Positions 11,369 through 22,757 of a stretch of 64,000 nucleotides of DNA are shown one piece after another. This DNA comes from Pleurodeles waltl. Lineage: Eukaryota > Chordata > Amphibia > Caudata > Salamandridae. The position numbers were made by a program, and so were the translations under genes. The notes under the pieces are model-generated. The model saw nothing but the letters and a program-made list of their open reading frames with translations, did not search any database and was not told the DNA's origin. The DNA is taken from contig NC_090450.1 in assembly GCF_031143425.1 (NCBI RefSeq), positions 168,075,486 through 168,139,485 on the forward strand, given 5' to 3'. Within the stretch, counting starts at the first letter, position 1. Every line of letters starts with the position of its first letter.

Positions 11369-13492
11369 GTTAGATCTGACAGCCTTAGGGTGGTCATCAA
11401 CCAACATTTTGCCTGCCTCTCTCCATTTCTCTGACCCTGTTGCTGGTTTTTGGACTCTGAGCACTTTTTCACTGCTGTCCAGTGCTAAAGTGCATTTGCT
11501 CTCTCCCCTAAACATGGTAAAATTGGTTCCTACCCAATTGGTATATTCAAGTTGCCTGTAAATCCCTAGTAAAGTGCACTACGTGTGCCCAGGGCGTGTA
11601 CATTAAATGCTACTAGTGGGCCCGCAGCACTGACTGTGCCACCCACATAAGTAGCACCTTAACCATGTCTTATGCCTGCCATTGCAAGGCCTGTGTGTGG
11701 AGTTTTACTGACACTTTAACTTGGCGTTTAAAACTACTTACCAAGGCTTAAAGTCCCCTTTTAATATATATGTCACCCCTAGGGTAGGCCCCAGGTACCC
11801 ATAGGGCAGGGTGCTATCTAGGTAAATGGCAGGACATGTACTTATTTGGCTTACATTTCCTGCTAGTGAAAAACTCATAAAAATGTTATCCACTACTGTG
11901 AGGCCTGCTCCTCTCATAGACTAGCATTAGAACTACCCTCATGCACTTTTCAGTGGTAGATTCTGATCAGGAAGGAGTGGCCCTGTCATGTTTAGTATTG
12001 CCAAAATGGCAATAGAAAAATCCTACGTACTGGTGAAGTTGGATTTGCTATTACTATTTTAGAAATGCCACTTTAAGAAAGTAGCCATTTATCTGCACTT
12101 ACTGCCATCTGTGCCTTATAGCCTGTCTCCAATCCATTTCTGGTATGTGCTGACTGACATATTCCCTTGTGCATTCCACCCAGAGAACCATAAACACAGG
12201 ACACTCAGTCACATCTGCATTCATCTGCATGCTGAATGGGTCTTCTTGGGCAGGAAGGGTGGAGGGGCTCCCTCTTACATTTCGAAGGCCAGTGCCCTGC
12301 CCTCACACAAAGGACTGATAACCCCCAACAGGGAGCCTGGCAGACAGGACTGCACTTCAAAACCACTCTTTGAAGTCTCCCACACTTCAAATGCATTTCT
12401 GGTTATATAAACTGGGTCTCTGACCCCACCAAATCAGACACTTCTGGATGTACACATGCACTCAGTCAGAGGAACTGCCTGGCTGCTCAAAGGACTCGTC
12501 TGGACTGCTTTGCTGAGAAGGAATACTGCCCTGCTGGCCTCTGACTTTGCTAGAAGGAATCTACCTTCCCCAAAAGTGCTCTTCGAGGGCTTGGATTGAG
12601 ATTGACTCCTGTTCTGAAGTCTCAGGGACAGCAAAGACTTTATCTACTAGCTTTTAGCTAATTTTCTGACTTCAGCAACACCAGGAACAACTTCAGCGAT
12701 GCCAGCACTGACTCTGCAGCTTGCTTCGTGCACATCGCTGCACTCAACGACCATGACCTGCACGGCAAGAGTGATGTTGCTGCAAAACCTCTGACATCAT
12801 CACATCTTGACCGACTGGATACATTAACCCCGCCAGGTCACAAGGAACTGCCGCCTCCCCACTGAAGCCGTACCAGCTCCCCCTGCAACAGGACGGACCC
12901 GAAACCTCACCTCCCCTGCCTCACAGTATGGAACCAAGACATGACCTCCCCAGATGCCGTAAGGGACTGACGCAGCACCGGCTCCAGCGATGCTTCCACT
13001 CCAGGGCTCTGTGCGACATCTTTGTTTCTTCGTTTTCAAAGATACCATACCTGGGGTCCGTGTGACTCCATGACCTTTGCCTGTGGCATTAGATTATTGG
13101 AAATGACTCTGTCAACGATGCCGTGATAGCCCCTACCGGAGCTAATGAGTTTCTCAGTGCTTTAGTGGGATTTAATCTTTAAAAATGCATAACTTTGCTT
13201 GTGTACATTTGATTTTCATTGTTTTTTCCTTATTTTATTCAGATAGATATTCTCTATTTCTCTAAACCTGTGTGGTGTATTATTGTGGAGTTTTCACTGT
13301 GTTACTGTATGAGTTATTGCACAAATACTGTACACCTTGCCGTTTAAGTTAAGCCTCACTGCTCTGTGGCAAGCTATCGGAGGGTGAATACAGGATAATT
13401 TGGGTTGTGTTGGGAATTGCCCTGACTAGAACTGTGGCCCCTACTTGGACAAAGGTGTTTACCTCAACAAACTAAAGACCCAATTTTTGACA
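11369..13492 (+). mobile_element. Long repeat, family 2, complete insertion (LTR-like?)
   Basis: The element starts TGTTAGATCTGAC and ends ATTTTTGACA, giving imperfect ends TGTTAGA/TGTCAAA, and is flanked on both sides by GTTTC (11364-11368 and 13493-13497), a perfect 5-bp target duplication. Length is 2,124 bp. A TATATAAA box sits near the middle at 12404. No reading frame of note is present. TG...CA ends, a 5-bp duplication and an internal TATA box fit a long solo LTR; no internal gag or pol is present to prove it. A non-autonomous DNA element is the other reading. Confidence 0.75.
12404..12411 (+). promoter_or_regulatory. TATA box candidate in the family 2 repeat
   Basis: TATATAAA lies about 1,035 bases into the 2,124-bp element, where a U3/R boundary would be in a long LTR. 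It is followed by CTGGGTCTCTGACC, a plausible transcription start region. Activity is inferred from sequence only. Confidence 0.45.
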
Positions 13493-13710
13493 GTTTCCGA
13501 TAATAGATGTAGAAACTTAAATGGATTTGTAGCACCATTTTCACTTAAAACTTTAAAAATGCATAGCTCCAGTTCTACTGATTGGATGTTTGTCATTCCT
13601 GTGTCAAATTTTTATTTCACTTTTGCTCTATTTTTTAACTTGATGTGGGATTTTTCTGCTGTTGTGTTTCCACTTATATATGTAGAAACTTAGATGGATG
13701 TGTGAATTTA
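13493..13710 (+). repeat. Second ~180-bp unit beyond the family 2 insertion
   Basis: GTTTCC...GTAGAAACTTA(A/G)ATGGAT occurs at 13493 and again at about 13671. Between them, a stretch with AGTTCTACTGATTGGATGTTTGT and TGTGGGATTTTTC matches 11228-11368. If the insertion is removed, two ~180-bp units stand in tandem, so the host sequence was already duplicated before the insertion. Confidence 0.6.
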
Positions 13711-14027
13711 GATTGGACTATTTGTAATTCTGTACACATCACATTATACCCATACCTTAATCTGCACCAGCCAATTTTGTCCGGTTGATCCAGAAGTGTT
13801 GTAAGACAACATCTTTTGTTAGAGAAGTACTGGATGGTGTACTGTCTCTCTCCGATATGTGACTTATGTTTCTTTAAGGACAACTTTAATTGTAGCTGTA
13901 CTACAAAACAACCATTGTGTTGTTGAATGCAAGACTGATTTGATCTGGTGGACAGAAACAGTAAACTAGAATAGGCCACTTTGATAGGGTATAAAATAGC
14001 CAAATTCCTCATCATCTAATTAGTGGC
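13711..14027. other. Unassigned stretch
   Basis: No feature recognised. One open frame on the minus strand (13674-14015) has no recognisable motif and overlaps repeat sequence. Confidence 0.3.
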
Positions 14028-15470
14028 TGTAAGAAAGTTTTCCTTTTGGTCTGGTCACCCCCAAACTTTTTGGACAGCTACTGGAGGTTAGTGACTCTTG
14101 GCTGTGCCCTGGCTATTGCTAACCAGTCCCATGGGCAGTTCTCTGTGTAAAGTGGATATGAAACTAAGGATAATTGTAATTGGCTCTATCAACCTACCTA
14201 TAAGTCCCTAGTCTATGGTAGGGCATGTAAGTTAAGGGACCACCGCATAGGTATTGCACCCATAGGTGCACTGCTGAGGTGCCCAGTGTCATTTTAAGGG
14301 CAGGCCTGCCTTGCTGGCTGCTTTTAAATTAAAGTTACCTTCATATTCGACTTTTGATGTGTGGGGGCCTGTTTTGCAGTGAAAGGGAGATGGTTTTGCT
14401 ACTGGGTGCTGGTTTTGCAGTGGTGCTGCAACATCAGCCTCCAGTAACAAAAGCAGCAGTGCTTCACACTTGTGTCCCCGGGAAGCTGGTCTAAGAAAAT
14501 TACTATGGCTGCTTTGGGTTTCCAGTCCAGCCCTCGTGCGCATGCTCGTGGGAGGCTGCTTCCACCACGTGCAGAGTGGCACAGGGGGCACCCCTTCTGG
14601 TACTGCACCTCTCGGTGCAGGGAAAGGGGCATGATCCCTTGCAGGTCAGAAGAATGGCCAGATGTCTGGGGCAGGCTCCAGTGGAGTTGTCTTGAAATGA
14701 GAAGTCAGTCAGTGGCTTGAGGAAGGAGCCTCCTTAGGACTGTCCTCATTGTTGGCTGTTGCCTGGGCACTCTGGTCACCAAGTCGGCTGGAGCCATGCT
14801 GCCTGACCAGATGAGTAGCCGGTGGCTGGCTGACCAGATGAACGGTTGGCCATTAAGTGAAGCTAACTCTGACTTCTGTCTCCCCAAAAGTTCTGTAAGT
14901 CCCCCCAAAGTGGAAGATTAATTGTCAAGAAAAAGTGACTTCCTGGTGGGCCCAAGCAGAGATGGGGTTGGACGGGGGCTTAACCCTCTTTAGCTCCCCA
15001 AGTTTGGACCAAAGGAAGGCTCTGATCCTGGGCACTCTTAGCTAACAGACTGAGATGACTGTTCCTACCCAGGGCATGGCAACTGTATACTGGGAAGGAC
15101 TCTGGAGCCCCTCTGGGATGTGGAGTGGAAGTGGGCCTCGCAGGCCAGGGCTCCAGGCACTGGCTCAGGCCACCATCCCTATCCGGGCCCTGTGGTGTTG
15201 AACCGGGGAGAAGTTAGGCTCCTGCGGGATGAATAGCTCCTATAATCCCATAAGGGAGGCCAGGTCTCCACACAGACTGGTGGTGCCAGTATGCAAACAG
15301 AGCTTCCTACCTAGACCAAGACATGGTGGCAGCCCGCCCACAATGGTTTTTCCAGGTATCAAGATGACTTCAGTTCGCTTTTCCCCAGGGTCGTTACAGA
15401 TGATCCCGAAAAATTCAGGCTCAAGATATTCTGCCCTCACATCTAAATAAACCTCTGGCTGACCCGGTGG
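14028..15470 (+). repeat. Probable long repeat, family 3 (boundaries uncertain)
   Basis: It opens with TGTAAGAAAGTTTTCC, resembling the TGTRAGAAAGT start of the family 1 copy at 39084, and shares general vocabulary with families 1 and 2 (TAAGTCCCTAGT, a GGTAGGGCATGTAAG block, GGCAGGCCTGCC). Similarity is evident only in the first ~300 bases; the rest is GC-richer and unassigned. The right end was not located. No gene is apparent. Confidence 0.4.
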
Positions 15471-16379
15471 AATCAATACCCTCTCCTAGGCATCGGGTTC
15501 CACACAACAGGATTGTGTTTAGAGTAAACAATATGCCCCCTCTGATTTTTGGAATCCAATATAGGACATTTCTCTCTGCAGCATTAGGTATTATGCGTAT
15601 ATTAAATGTTTTTCCACATTTGCTGCAGGACAGCAGGAGGACAGATTTAATTACAGGCTGGATGCATTTCAGAAGACTCCTTTCTCCTTCAGCATGACTC
15701 AATAAAAATGCTTTTAAATTCTTCTCGCCAACAGACAATATGCTTTTAGTAATCACTCACACGTCAAACTGCGGGAAATGTGGAAAAAGTTACTGGACTA
15801 GAGCAGTTCAAGCTGATGTTGCAGACTTTCAGCTTCCAAATCTAAATCTTAAGCACCATTGATTGATTTTCACATTCCTCCTCTTTCGCTATTGGACTTT
15901 TTATCTACTAAGTTGACAGCATTCTGCCCTACACCTGCATTTATATTCCATTTATGTTAACCATTCGTGCACTTCTGTAGATACTTCAGGACGTCTCTCA
16001 TGTGTTAGTATTAGCATGTTGTTTTCCCACCTTTAGTTCTACTATTATGTTTGACTCAATGAATAGAGTTTTGCGGCATTCATTTGTGACAGGGGTTTTG
16101 GGGTATCTAAGAAAATGTGAATAGGGTAGATGCCACGACTGCACTGGCAGAGAAGCAGAGGTATGCATTTATGTTGCTTCGGAAAAAGTAGGGATACCAT
16201 ATTTTTTTCCTCAAAAACCGAGACACTTCACACAGTGCTAGTCAAGTCAAGTATTCTTATTATGTTTTGGCACTCCGAAGAGAACCACATAAATACAAAC
16301 AAATTATATGAAAACAACAAAAGTTAATTCAAAATATAAAATGCTGAAAAGGGTATACTCCCTACTACCATGCTTTTCA
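15471..16379. other. Unassigned stretch
   Basis: Open frames overlap on both strands at 15421-15756 but carry no domain I recognise. No repeats or RNAs seen. Confidence 0.3.
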
Positions 16380-18180
16380 GTAAAAAAAAAAAAATACAAA
16401 TAAAGTGCCAGGGATTGTTTCGACAACCAGTGCAAATCTTAAACAGCACAAAAAACGTTCATCCTAAAACAGTACTAAGCTTGACGGTAAAGGTAATTTA
16501 ACATTGTGAAATAATACTAATTCAATGCTTCAATCATGACCTACAAAATCTGACTTTATTCATAGCTTACAAAACTACTAATTCAAAACATAATTATATA
16601 AACATGTTTCAAAAATGTTTTGAAAATATTTTAAGAATTTGAAAATTTGTGAACAATCTGTTCCAGAGCGAGGGGCAAATAAGCATTGGCATGCTTCTAC
16701 CTCCAAAGTTATACTATGCTTTTGGAATAATGGTCTTAACAATTGACAACATAGTGTAGAAAGAGACGGACACACAAATATCATTAATGGTTTAAATCTT
16801 GGACATAACTCAGGCAAAAATCACAAGGTATGCCCTCCCAAGCACCAGAGACAACTCATAGCAAAAGCAAATTTAACCTTAATAATGAAATTGTTCTACG
16901 CAAACCATGAAGAAGGTTTCATACCACATAAGCTTGAGATGTTTTAGGAATGCTACTTTTCACAACTATATTGCTCTGTAAATGCTACACACAAAGCAAA
17001 ATATCCTTTTTTCGACAGCATAGATAGATCACATTTTTAATAGACAATTAGGCAAAGGTGCCATTTCATTGTGGCCAACATTAATCATATCCAGAGTTTT
17101 CAAGTAATTTGAATAAAGAGCTCTTTCTCTCTTTAGGATATCAAATATTTCATATTTCAAAGCCACACAAATGGAACTCGGCTCACTATCCAGTAAACTG
17201 TTCCGCCACCTCAAAACAGCTGCCATAACAAACACAGTCCTAGAGAGGAGGCCAAACTCAAGCCGAAGGGTGGAGGGGCAGCCAGTTTATTCACTTTACA
17301 AATTTGGCGCCAGATACGCCCTTTAACCTTCTCAAAAAGGACCATAACTGCTCCTCCAATACTTCAAAGGCATAACTCAAAGAGGGCAGCTTTTTAATCT
17401 TGTAGACTGCAAGAAGATAGGAAAAGTGCCTTTGCTTATAACACTTATGCAATCTACAAATAGCTGAGGCATGGGACAATGCCTTACTGCTATACTTACT
17501 AATATGATAATTACTTAAACAATTACTAGAGAAAGTTCTGCCAAGGTATTGATTAAATGTGATGACTTTCCAACCTATAATTTTACAAAAACCAAGAAAG
17601 ACATTTCCTAACTGTGCACCCACGGAACCTAAAAAACATTACTTTACTCTTAGAGAGGTTTAAAAAAAATGTTCTTCAGCAAAAAGTCAAAATTGTGCAA
17701 GAAGCCTCTGCAATCCTATTGGGGTTAAATCCAAAATAATGACATTGTCAGGATGAAGTAAACAACTGATATTTATTAATCCCAGTTTAGGCAAACCCCC
17801 TTTTGGTTGTCCAACTCTACTACGTAAATCATGAATGTAGAGAGGGAGAGAGAGAGAAAAGAAAAGGCACCAATAAGCACCCTTGCTTCAGACCATTGCG
17901 TGTTTCCACTTTGCTAGATACATTTTGATTTCCTCTCTTCAGAACCTGAGTCCAGGTGGAAGAATGCAGAGCAATAATCAACCCAAGGAGGTCTGACGGA
18001 TTCCCCAGTGCAGACAATTTCTTTCCACAGCACAGCACTAATAATGGCTTAGCTTTGATGCTTCCTGCTTTACTTGCAAAGGAGGGATTACATTATCTGG
18101 TGAGGGGTCAAACAAACCTAAACTCACTGTTTTTATACAGGACACCAGCTTCAGAGCATTATTGATAAACCAAAAGGTAC
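16380..18180 (-). pseudogene. LINE reverse-transcriptase remnant
   Basis: Read on the minus strand, 18038-17829 contains a segment ending GLKQGCLLVPFLFSL, close to the QGCxLxPxLF box of LINE reverse transcriptases. Just downstream (about 17820-17700) a frame reads LLHPDNVIILDLTPIGLQ, the position of the catalytic (Y/F)ADD box, here HPDN. Further on, 17623-17291 carries a QYLGRTF block and a YKIKKLPSLSYAFEV block typical of the region behind the catalytic palm. Stops and frame changes separate the pieces, so it is dead. The A-rich run at 16381 on the plus strand does not fit a simple 3' tail. I cannot assign the clade. Confidence 0.65.
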
Positions 18181-18697
18181 ACTAATTGTTTTTTTTAGGG
18201 TACTGTTCTTTTAGAACTAGTACACATCATGATATCCCAAGAATCAAGCGCATTGAACTCTAAATTCAAGACAACTGAAATAATGCCACCCCGTTTAGGA
18301 TTGTTCATGGAGATAAAATGCAGGAGTCCCAGGAAATCAACCAGTTAGCAGATTTATCAACTGCAAATATGTGTAGTCAATAAAGGTAAAAACTGAAAAT
18401 TAGGATAACTGATGAGAATCAAAATCGCATTCAAGCAACATTCGGCAGAAAAATCGTGAGCAAGTGTAAGAAATGAATAAGTGTAATAAGTGAATGAAAA
18501 AACATGCGACAAAGTAAGCCCGAAAGTGCATTTTGAGGACAAGACAGACACAAGTAATTACATTAAATGAGATGCTGAGAATTTCAATATAAATCATAAG
18601 CATCACTTGTTCCCAGCCTTTCCCTTAAATCTGTACTATTGTACATTAAATACGGTTTAATAAGTGTACGTCGATGCCGGTGGAAACAATACATATA
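18181..18697. other. Unassigned AT-rich flank of the Harbinger element
   Basis: No feature recognised. It ends at ATA (18695-18697), the left copy of the 3-bp target duplication. Confidence 0.35.
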
Positions 18698-18740
18698 GGG
18701 GGTCATTACAACATTGGCGGTAAAAGCCGCTTACCGCCGT
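18698..18740 (+). repeat. Left terminal inverted repeat of the Harbinger element
   Basis: GGGGGTCATTACAACATTGGCGG and the following GGCGGT/ACCGCC-rich bases pair imperfectly with the right end. The outer 16 bases differ from the right end at one position (TCATTAC against TCATAAC). Confidence 0.85.
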
Positions 18741-18935
18741 GCAGAAGACCGCCAACACAACGCCGTGGCTGCGGAAATCCGCCACAGCTATTATGACCCA
18801 CATCCCGAAATCCGACAAAATTCAGACACCCACACAAATCCGCCACACCAAAGGTCAGTGATAAACTGGCGAAAACAAAACCTCCACCGTAACGCCAACA
18901 GAAATACGCCCATGCTATCACGACCCACGAATCCT

Positions 18936-18963
18936 CGCGGCGGTCTTTCAACACACCGCCGCG
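18936..18963. promoter_or_regulatory. Subterminal CGCGGCGGT hairpin
   Basis: CGCGGCGGT (18936-18944) is perfectly complementary to ACCGCCGCG (18955-18963) across a 10-base loop. It lies about 240 bases inside the left end and shares its core with motifs at the other end and in the element's centre. A binding site for the transposase or the Myb-like helpers is inferred, not shown. Confidence 0.55.
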
Positions 18964-19062
18964 CTCAAAATACACACACATCTCCAAAACACCACCACAT
19001 TGGACAATTCGAATGACACACACCTGATACACATACACACACCACACCCACACACTCAATAC

Positions 19063-19070
19063 TATATAAA
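19063..19070 (+). promoter_or_regulatory. TATA box candidate for gene A
   Basis: TATATAAA lies in a CA-rich stretch 205 bases before the ATG of gene A, on the right strand and at a plausible distance from the left end. Confidence 0.5.
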
Positions 19071-19274
19071 ACACACACCCACATCACCCACAAACCCCTA
19101 TGACAACAAAATCTGAAAGAAGGCCAGAGAGAGACACCACCATCCACAAACTAGCAGCCACAGGCACTCAACACCATCACCCACACCACTTCCACGCACA
19201 AAACACCACACACCTCTACATATCACCACACTTATCACAACATACACCACCCCACACATCACCTACACCACCCC

Positions 19275-20793
19275 ATGGCACGGCAAAGACACCCCAGGTT
19301 CTCGGAGGAGGAGCTCAGGGTCATGGTGGAGGAAATCGTACGGGTAGAGCCACAGCTATTTGGCTCACAGGTGCAGCACACCTCCATTGCTAGGAAGATG
19401 GAGCTATGGAGAATAATAGTCGACAGGGTCAACGCAGTGGGACAGCACCCAAGAAATCGGGACGACATCAGGAAGAGGTGGAACGACCTACGGGGGAAGG
19501 TGCGTTCCGTGGTCTCCAGAACCAACATCGAGATACAGCGGACTGGCGGCGGACCCCACCTCCTCCCCCACAACTAACAACATGGGAGGAGCAAGTCTTG
19601 ACAATAATGCATCCTGTGGGCCTAGCAGGAGTCGGTGGAGGAATGGACTCTGGTAAGTCAAATCTTAACTATCATATCCCCCACCCTACCTGCATGCTAT
19701 CACAGAACCCCACCCTCGCCCCCACCCCTATCACTCCAACTCCTCACAAATGTACCAATATCACAAACCACCCATCCCAGCACCAAGCCCTGCATGCAAA
19801 AACAAAGCATGGACACCCATCACTAAAGCATACCCACTGCACATACCCATAACACCCCCCTCAACCATCATCACACAAGCCCACACACAGGAATGCCAGC
19901 ACTGGGGTACACGGTCACCCACCCATTGCACACCATGAAACACACAGATGCAATAATTATGCCTTTCCACCCCTGCAGGACCACTACCCAACGTCACCAG
20001 ACAGGAGGGTCCAGACATCTCCACCCCACCCACAGAAGAGGCCCACAGTGATGACAGCAACTCTGTCCAACTGGATCTAGATGACCAGCCCGGACCATCG
20101 TGGGCCTCGGGACAGTCGGTTCCCCTCACACATGCACAGCCCACCACAGACCTTCCACCCTCTGGTAACACCAGCACAGCACCCACCCAGCGGGCCCATA
20201 CCTCCGTACCCAGGACACGTCAATCAGCTGTGTGTCCACCACTTCAGGGAACCCAGGATAACCCACCACCTCAACAACAACAGGGACCTGGGGGCAGTGG
20301 TAGTGGGCACACGGTCCAGGGGACGGAGGCACAGGAACACAGGGGAACTGGGAGGGCTGCCGTGTGACAGGGGGCGGACATGCCTAGGGAACCCACTCTC
20401 CACGAGGCCCTCTCCTCCATCATGGGAGCATACCACCACTCCCAGGAGACAATGGCAACGGTACTGGCCAAGTTTCAGGAGACCCAGCGCCTGCAGGAGG
20501 AACAGTATTTGGGCTTCAGGGAGGAACTCAGAACCGCCCTGGGCACCATCATAGGGGTGCTGAAGGAGATACTGAACACCAGGAGGGACACTGTGGCACT
20601 CCAAGGGGCCCCTGACACTAGCCAGGACGATGAACTGCCCACCACCTCCGCCGGAGCTAGTGGACAGGAGGCACCGCCACAGGACCACCACACCAGCACC
20701 CCACCCCCTGCAGACGGAGAACCACCCCGCAAGCGGTCCCTGAGAACCAGGAACAAGACAGAGCACGATGCCAAGACCCCCGCCAAGAAATAA
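19275..20793 (+). pseudogene. Harbinger gene A: Myb/SANT-like protein, disabled
   Basis: The ATG at 19275 opens a Myb/SANT-like DNA-binding domain in the first ~85 residues (FSEEELRVMVEEI near the start; later ELWRIIVDRVN and RKRWNDLRGK, the conserved tryptophan-rich helices). In known Harbinger systems such a protein binds element ends and brings the transposase to the nucleus. A splice donor (GTAAGT at 19653) and an acceptor (CTGCAG ending 19978) join exon 1 to exon 2 (19979-20793). Exon 2 is Pro/Thr/Gln-rich, then helical (QETQRLQEEQYLGFREEL), and ends in a basic tail with KKRSLRTRNK-like character. Two lesions: a 1-base loss in the C-rich run near 19553 shifts the frame before the donor, and TGA at 20365-20367 interrupts exon 2 (a CGA-to-TGA change is likely). 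Confidence 0.8.
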
Positions 20794-20980
20794 GGCCACC
20801 CTGATTGTCATCCTACTGTCCCACTTTGTAACCCTGTCCATATTGGAACTGCCCCAGCTCCACTTCCTATGCCCATATGGGCAATGCACCTGTGAGACTC
20901 ATAAACTGGACTCTGCCATGAACAGTCCTCCACCATCACCCCTCACCATTTTACAACCCCCCTCCAACATTTAGCACTTA

Positions 20981-20986
20981 AATAAA
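20981..20986 (+). terminator. Polyadenylation signal candidate for gene A
   Basis: AATAAA lies 188 bases after the TAA stop of gene A, on the same strand, and before the convergent transposase gene. Confidence 0.6.
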
Positions 20987-22529
20987 CACCCTTGAAGGAC
21001 AAAACAACCTGGAGTCAGTCTGTGATTTAGAAAATGTATATTAGCAATGACAGTGACAAAATGCGTTCTCAATTGTAATGTCAACATACCTATGTCATAC
21101 ATCTCAAGTCCATGAGGAATCTAAGCAGATGGCACACGTTGGAAACCACACCTGTGAAACCGTAATGGAAATGTACAACTCAGTTACCATATACTGGTTG
21201 AAATCGACAGACAGGATAGAGGTAGAAGTGTGAAAGTACTTGTAGTAGGCAGGAATGTATTCTCACCTGTGTGTCACTGGAAATATTGCTGGATAACTGA
21301 GTCCCTGTTGTCAATGTTTTCTTCCTCTGCTTCCTCCTCATCACTGTCCACAGGCTCCACAGCTACCACAACACCGTCATCTGGACCATCCTCCTGCAGA
21401 AAAGGCACCTGGCGTCGCAAAGCTAAATTGTGAAGCATACAGCAGGCCACGATGATCTGGCACACCTTCCTTGGTGAGTAGAATAGGGAACCCCCTCTCA
21501 TATGGAGGCACCTGAACCTGGCCTTCAGGAGGCCGAAGGTGCGTTCGATCATCCTCCTAGCCCGCCATAGGCCTCATTGTAGCGTTCCTCTGCCCTGGTC
21601 CTGGGATTCCTCACTGGGGTCAGTAACCATGACAGGTTGGGGTAACCAGAGTCCCCTAATAGCCACACCCGGTGCCTCTGGAGTTGACCCATCACATAAG
21701 TGATGCTGCTATTCCGCAGGATGTAGCTGCCATGCACTGAGCCACGGAACATAGCATTTACCTGGGAGATGTACTGGTCTGCCAAACATACCATCTGTAC
21801 ATTCATGGAATGATAACTCTTCCGGTTCCTGTACACCTGTTCACTCCTGTGGGGGGGGACCAGAGCTACATGGGTCCCATCAATGGCACCTATGATGTTA
21901 GGGATATGCTCAAGGGCATAGAAGCCACCTTTCACTGTAGGCAAATCCTCCACCTGAGGGAAAACGATGTAGCTCCGCATGTGTTTCAGCAGGGCAGACA
22001 ACACTCTGGACAACACGTTTGAAAACACAGGCTGGGACATCCCTGATGCCATGGCCACTGTTGTTTGAAATTACCCACTTGCAAGGAAATGGAGCACTGA
22101 TAGCACCTGCACTTGAGGGGGGATTCCTGTGGGATGGCGGATTGCTGACATCAGGTCAGACTCCAACTGGGTACACAGTTCCTGGATTGTGGCACGGTCA
22201 AACCTGTAGGTGATGATTAAATGTCGCTCCTCCATTGTCAACAGGTCCACCAGCGCTCAGTACACCGGAGGATTCCGCCATCTCCTCACATGTCCCAGCG
22301 GACGGTGCCTAGGAAGGACAACAGCGAGCACAGAGTCAAACAACTCAGAGGTATGTACCCAAAGTCCACACAGAACACGAAACATAATCCAAAACGTTGC
22401 CTGTATGTGTGTTGAGTCTAGGCCTAGGTATGTGTGACGCAGTTGAAAATGAAGCCATGTGGGCACCTGAAATGGCAGCTGCCTGACCTCTAAACTGGGA
22501 CAATGGGATGTGAGGTAACTGCGCTGACG

Positions 22530-22675
22530 TTGTACATCGTCGCGGTAGGCGGTCGAAGACCGCGGCGCAATGCTGCATTGGTTAACATTGGACCCTATGG
22601 GTCCCAGGAGCCAATGACGAAGTGCGCCGGCGGTGATGGTACGCACCGCCGCGGACGTGACCGCCATTTTCTATC
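22530..22675. promoter_or_regulatory. GC-rich central region with GGCGGT/ACCGCC motifs
   Basis: This segment lies between the transposase main exon and gene B. It contains CGGTCGAAGACCG (a hairpin with a 3-base loop near 22548-22560), GGCGGTGATGG and CACCGCCGCGG. The same motif family crowds both ends of the element. It is the likely promoter region of gene B, and possibly a shared regulatory site. Confidence 0.45.
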
Positions 22676-22757
22676 TGTTCAATCACTCGATACCTGATCT
22701 TCGACAGGAGAGGACCTACACTGCAAGTGCTGCTGTGACCTCGGTCTGGAAGAGACA

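Noticed and set aside
19275..19577. Gene A exon 1 as a complete 100-residue protein
   Set aside because: The stop follows a 1-base loss in a C run; the shifted frame stays open to a strong splice donor, so the short version is a product of decay.
20224..20889. 221-codon minus-strand open frame
   Set aside because: It is the antisense shadow of exon 2 of Harbinger gene A, in GC-rich sequence with few stops.
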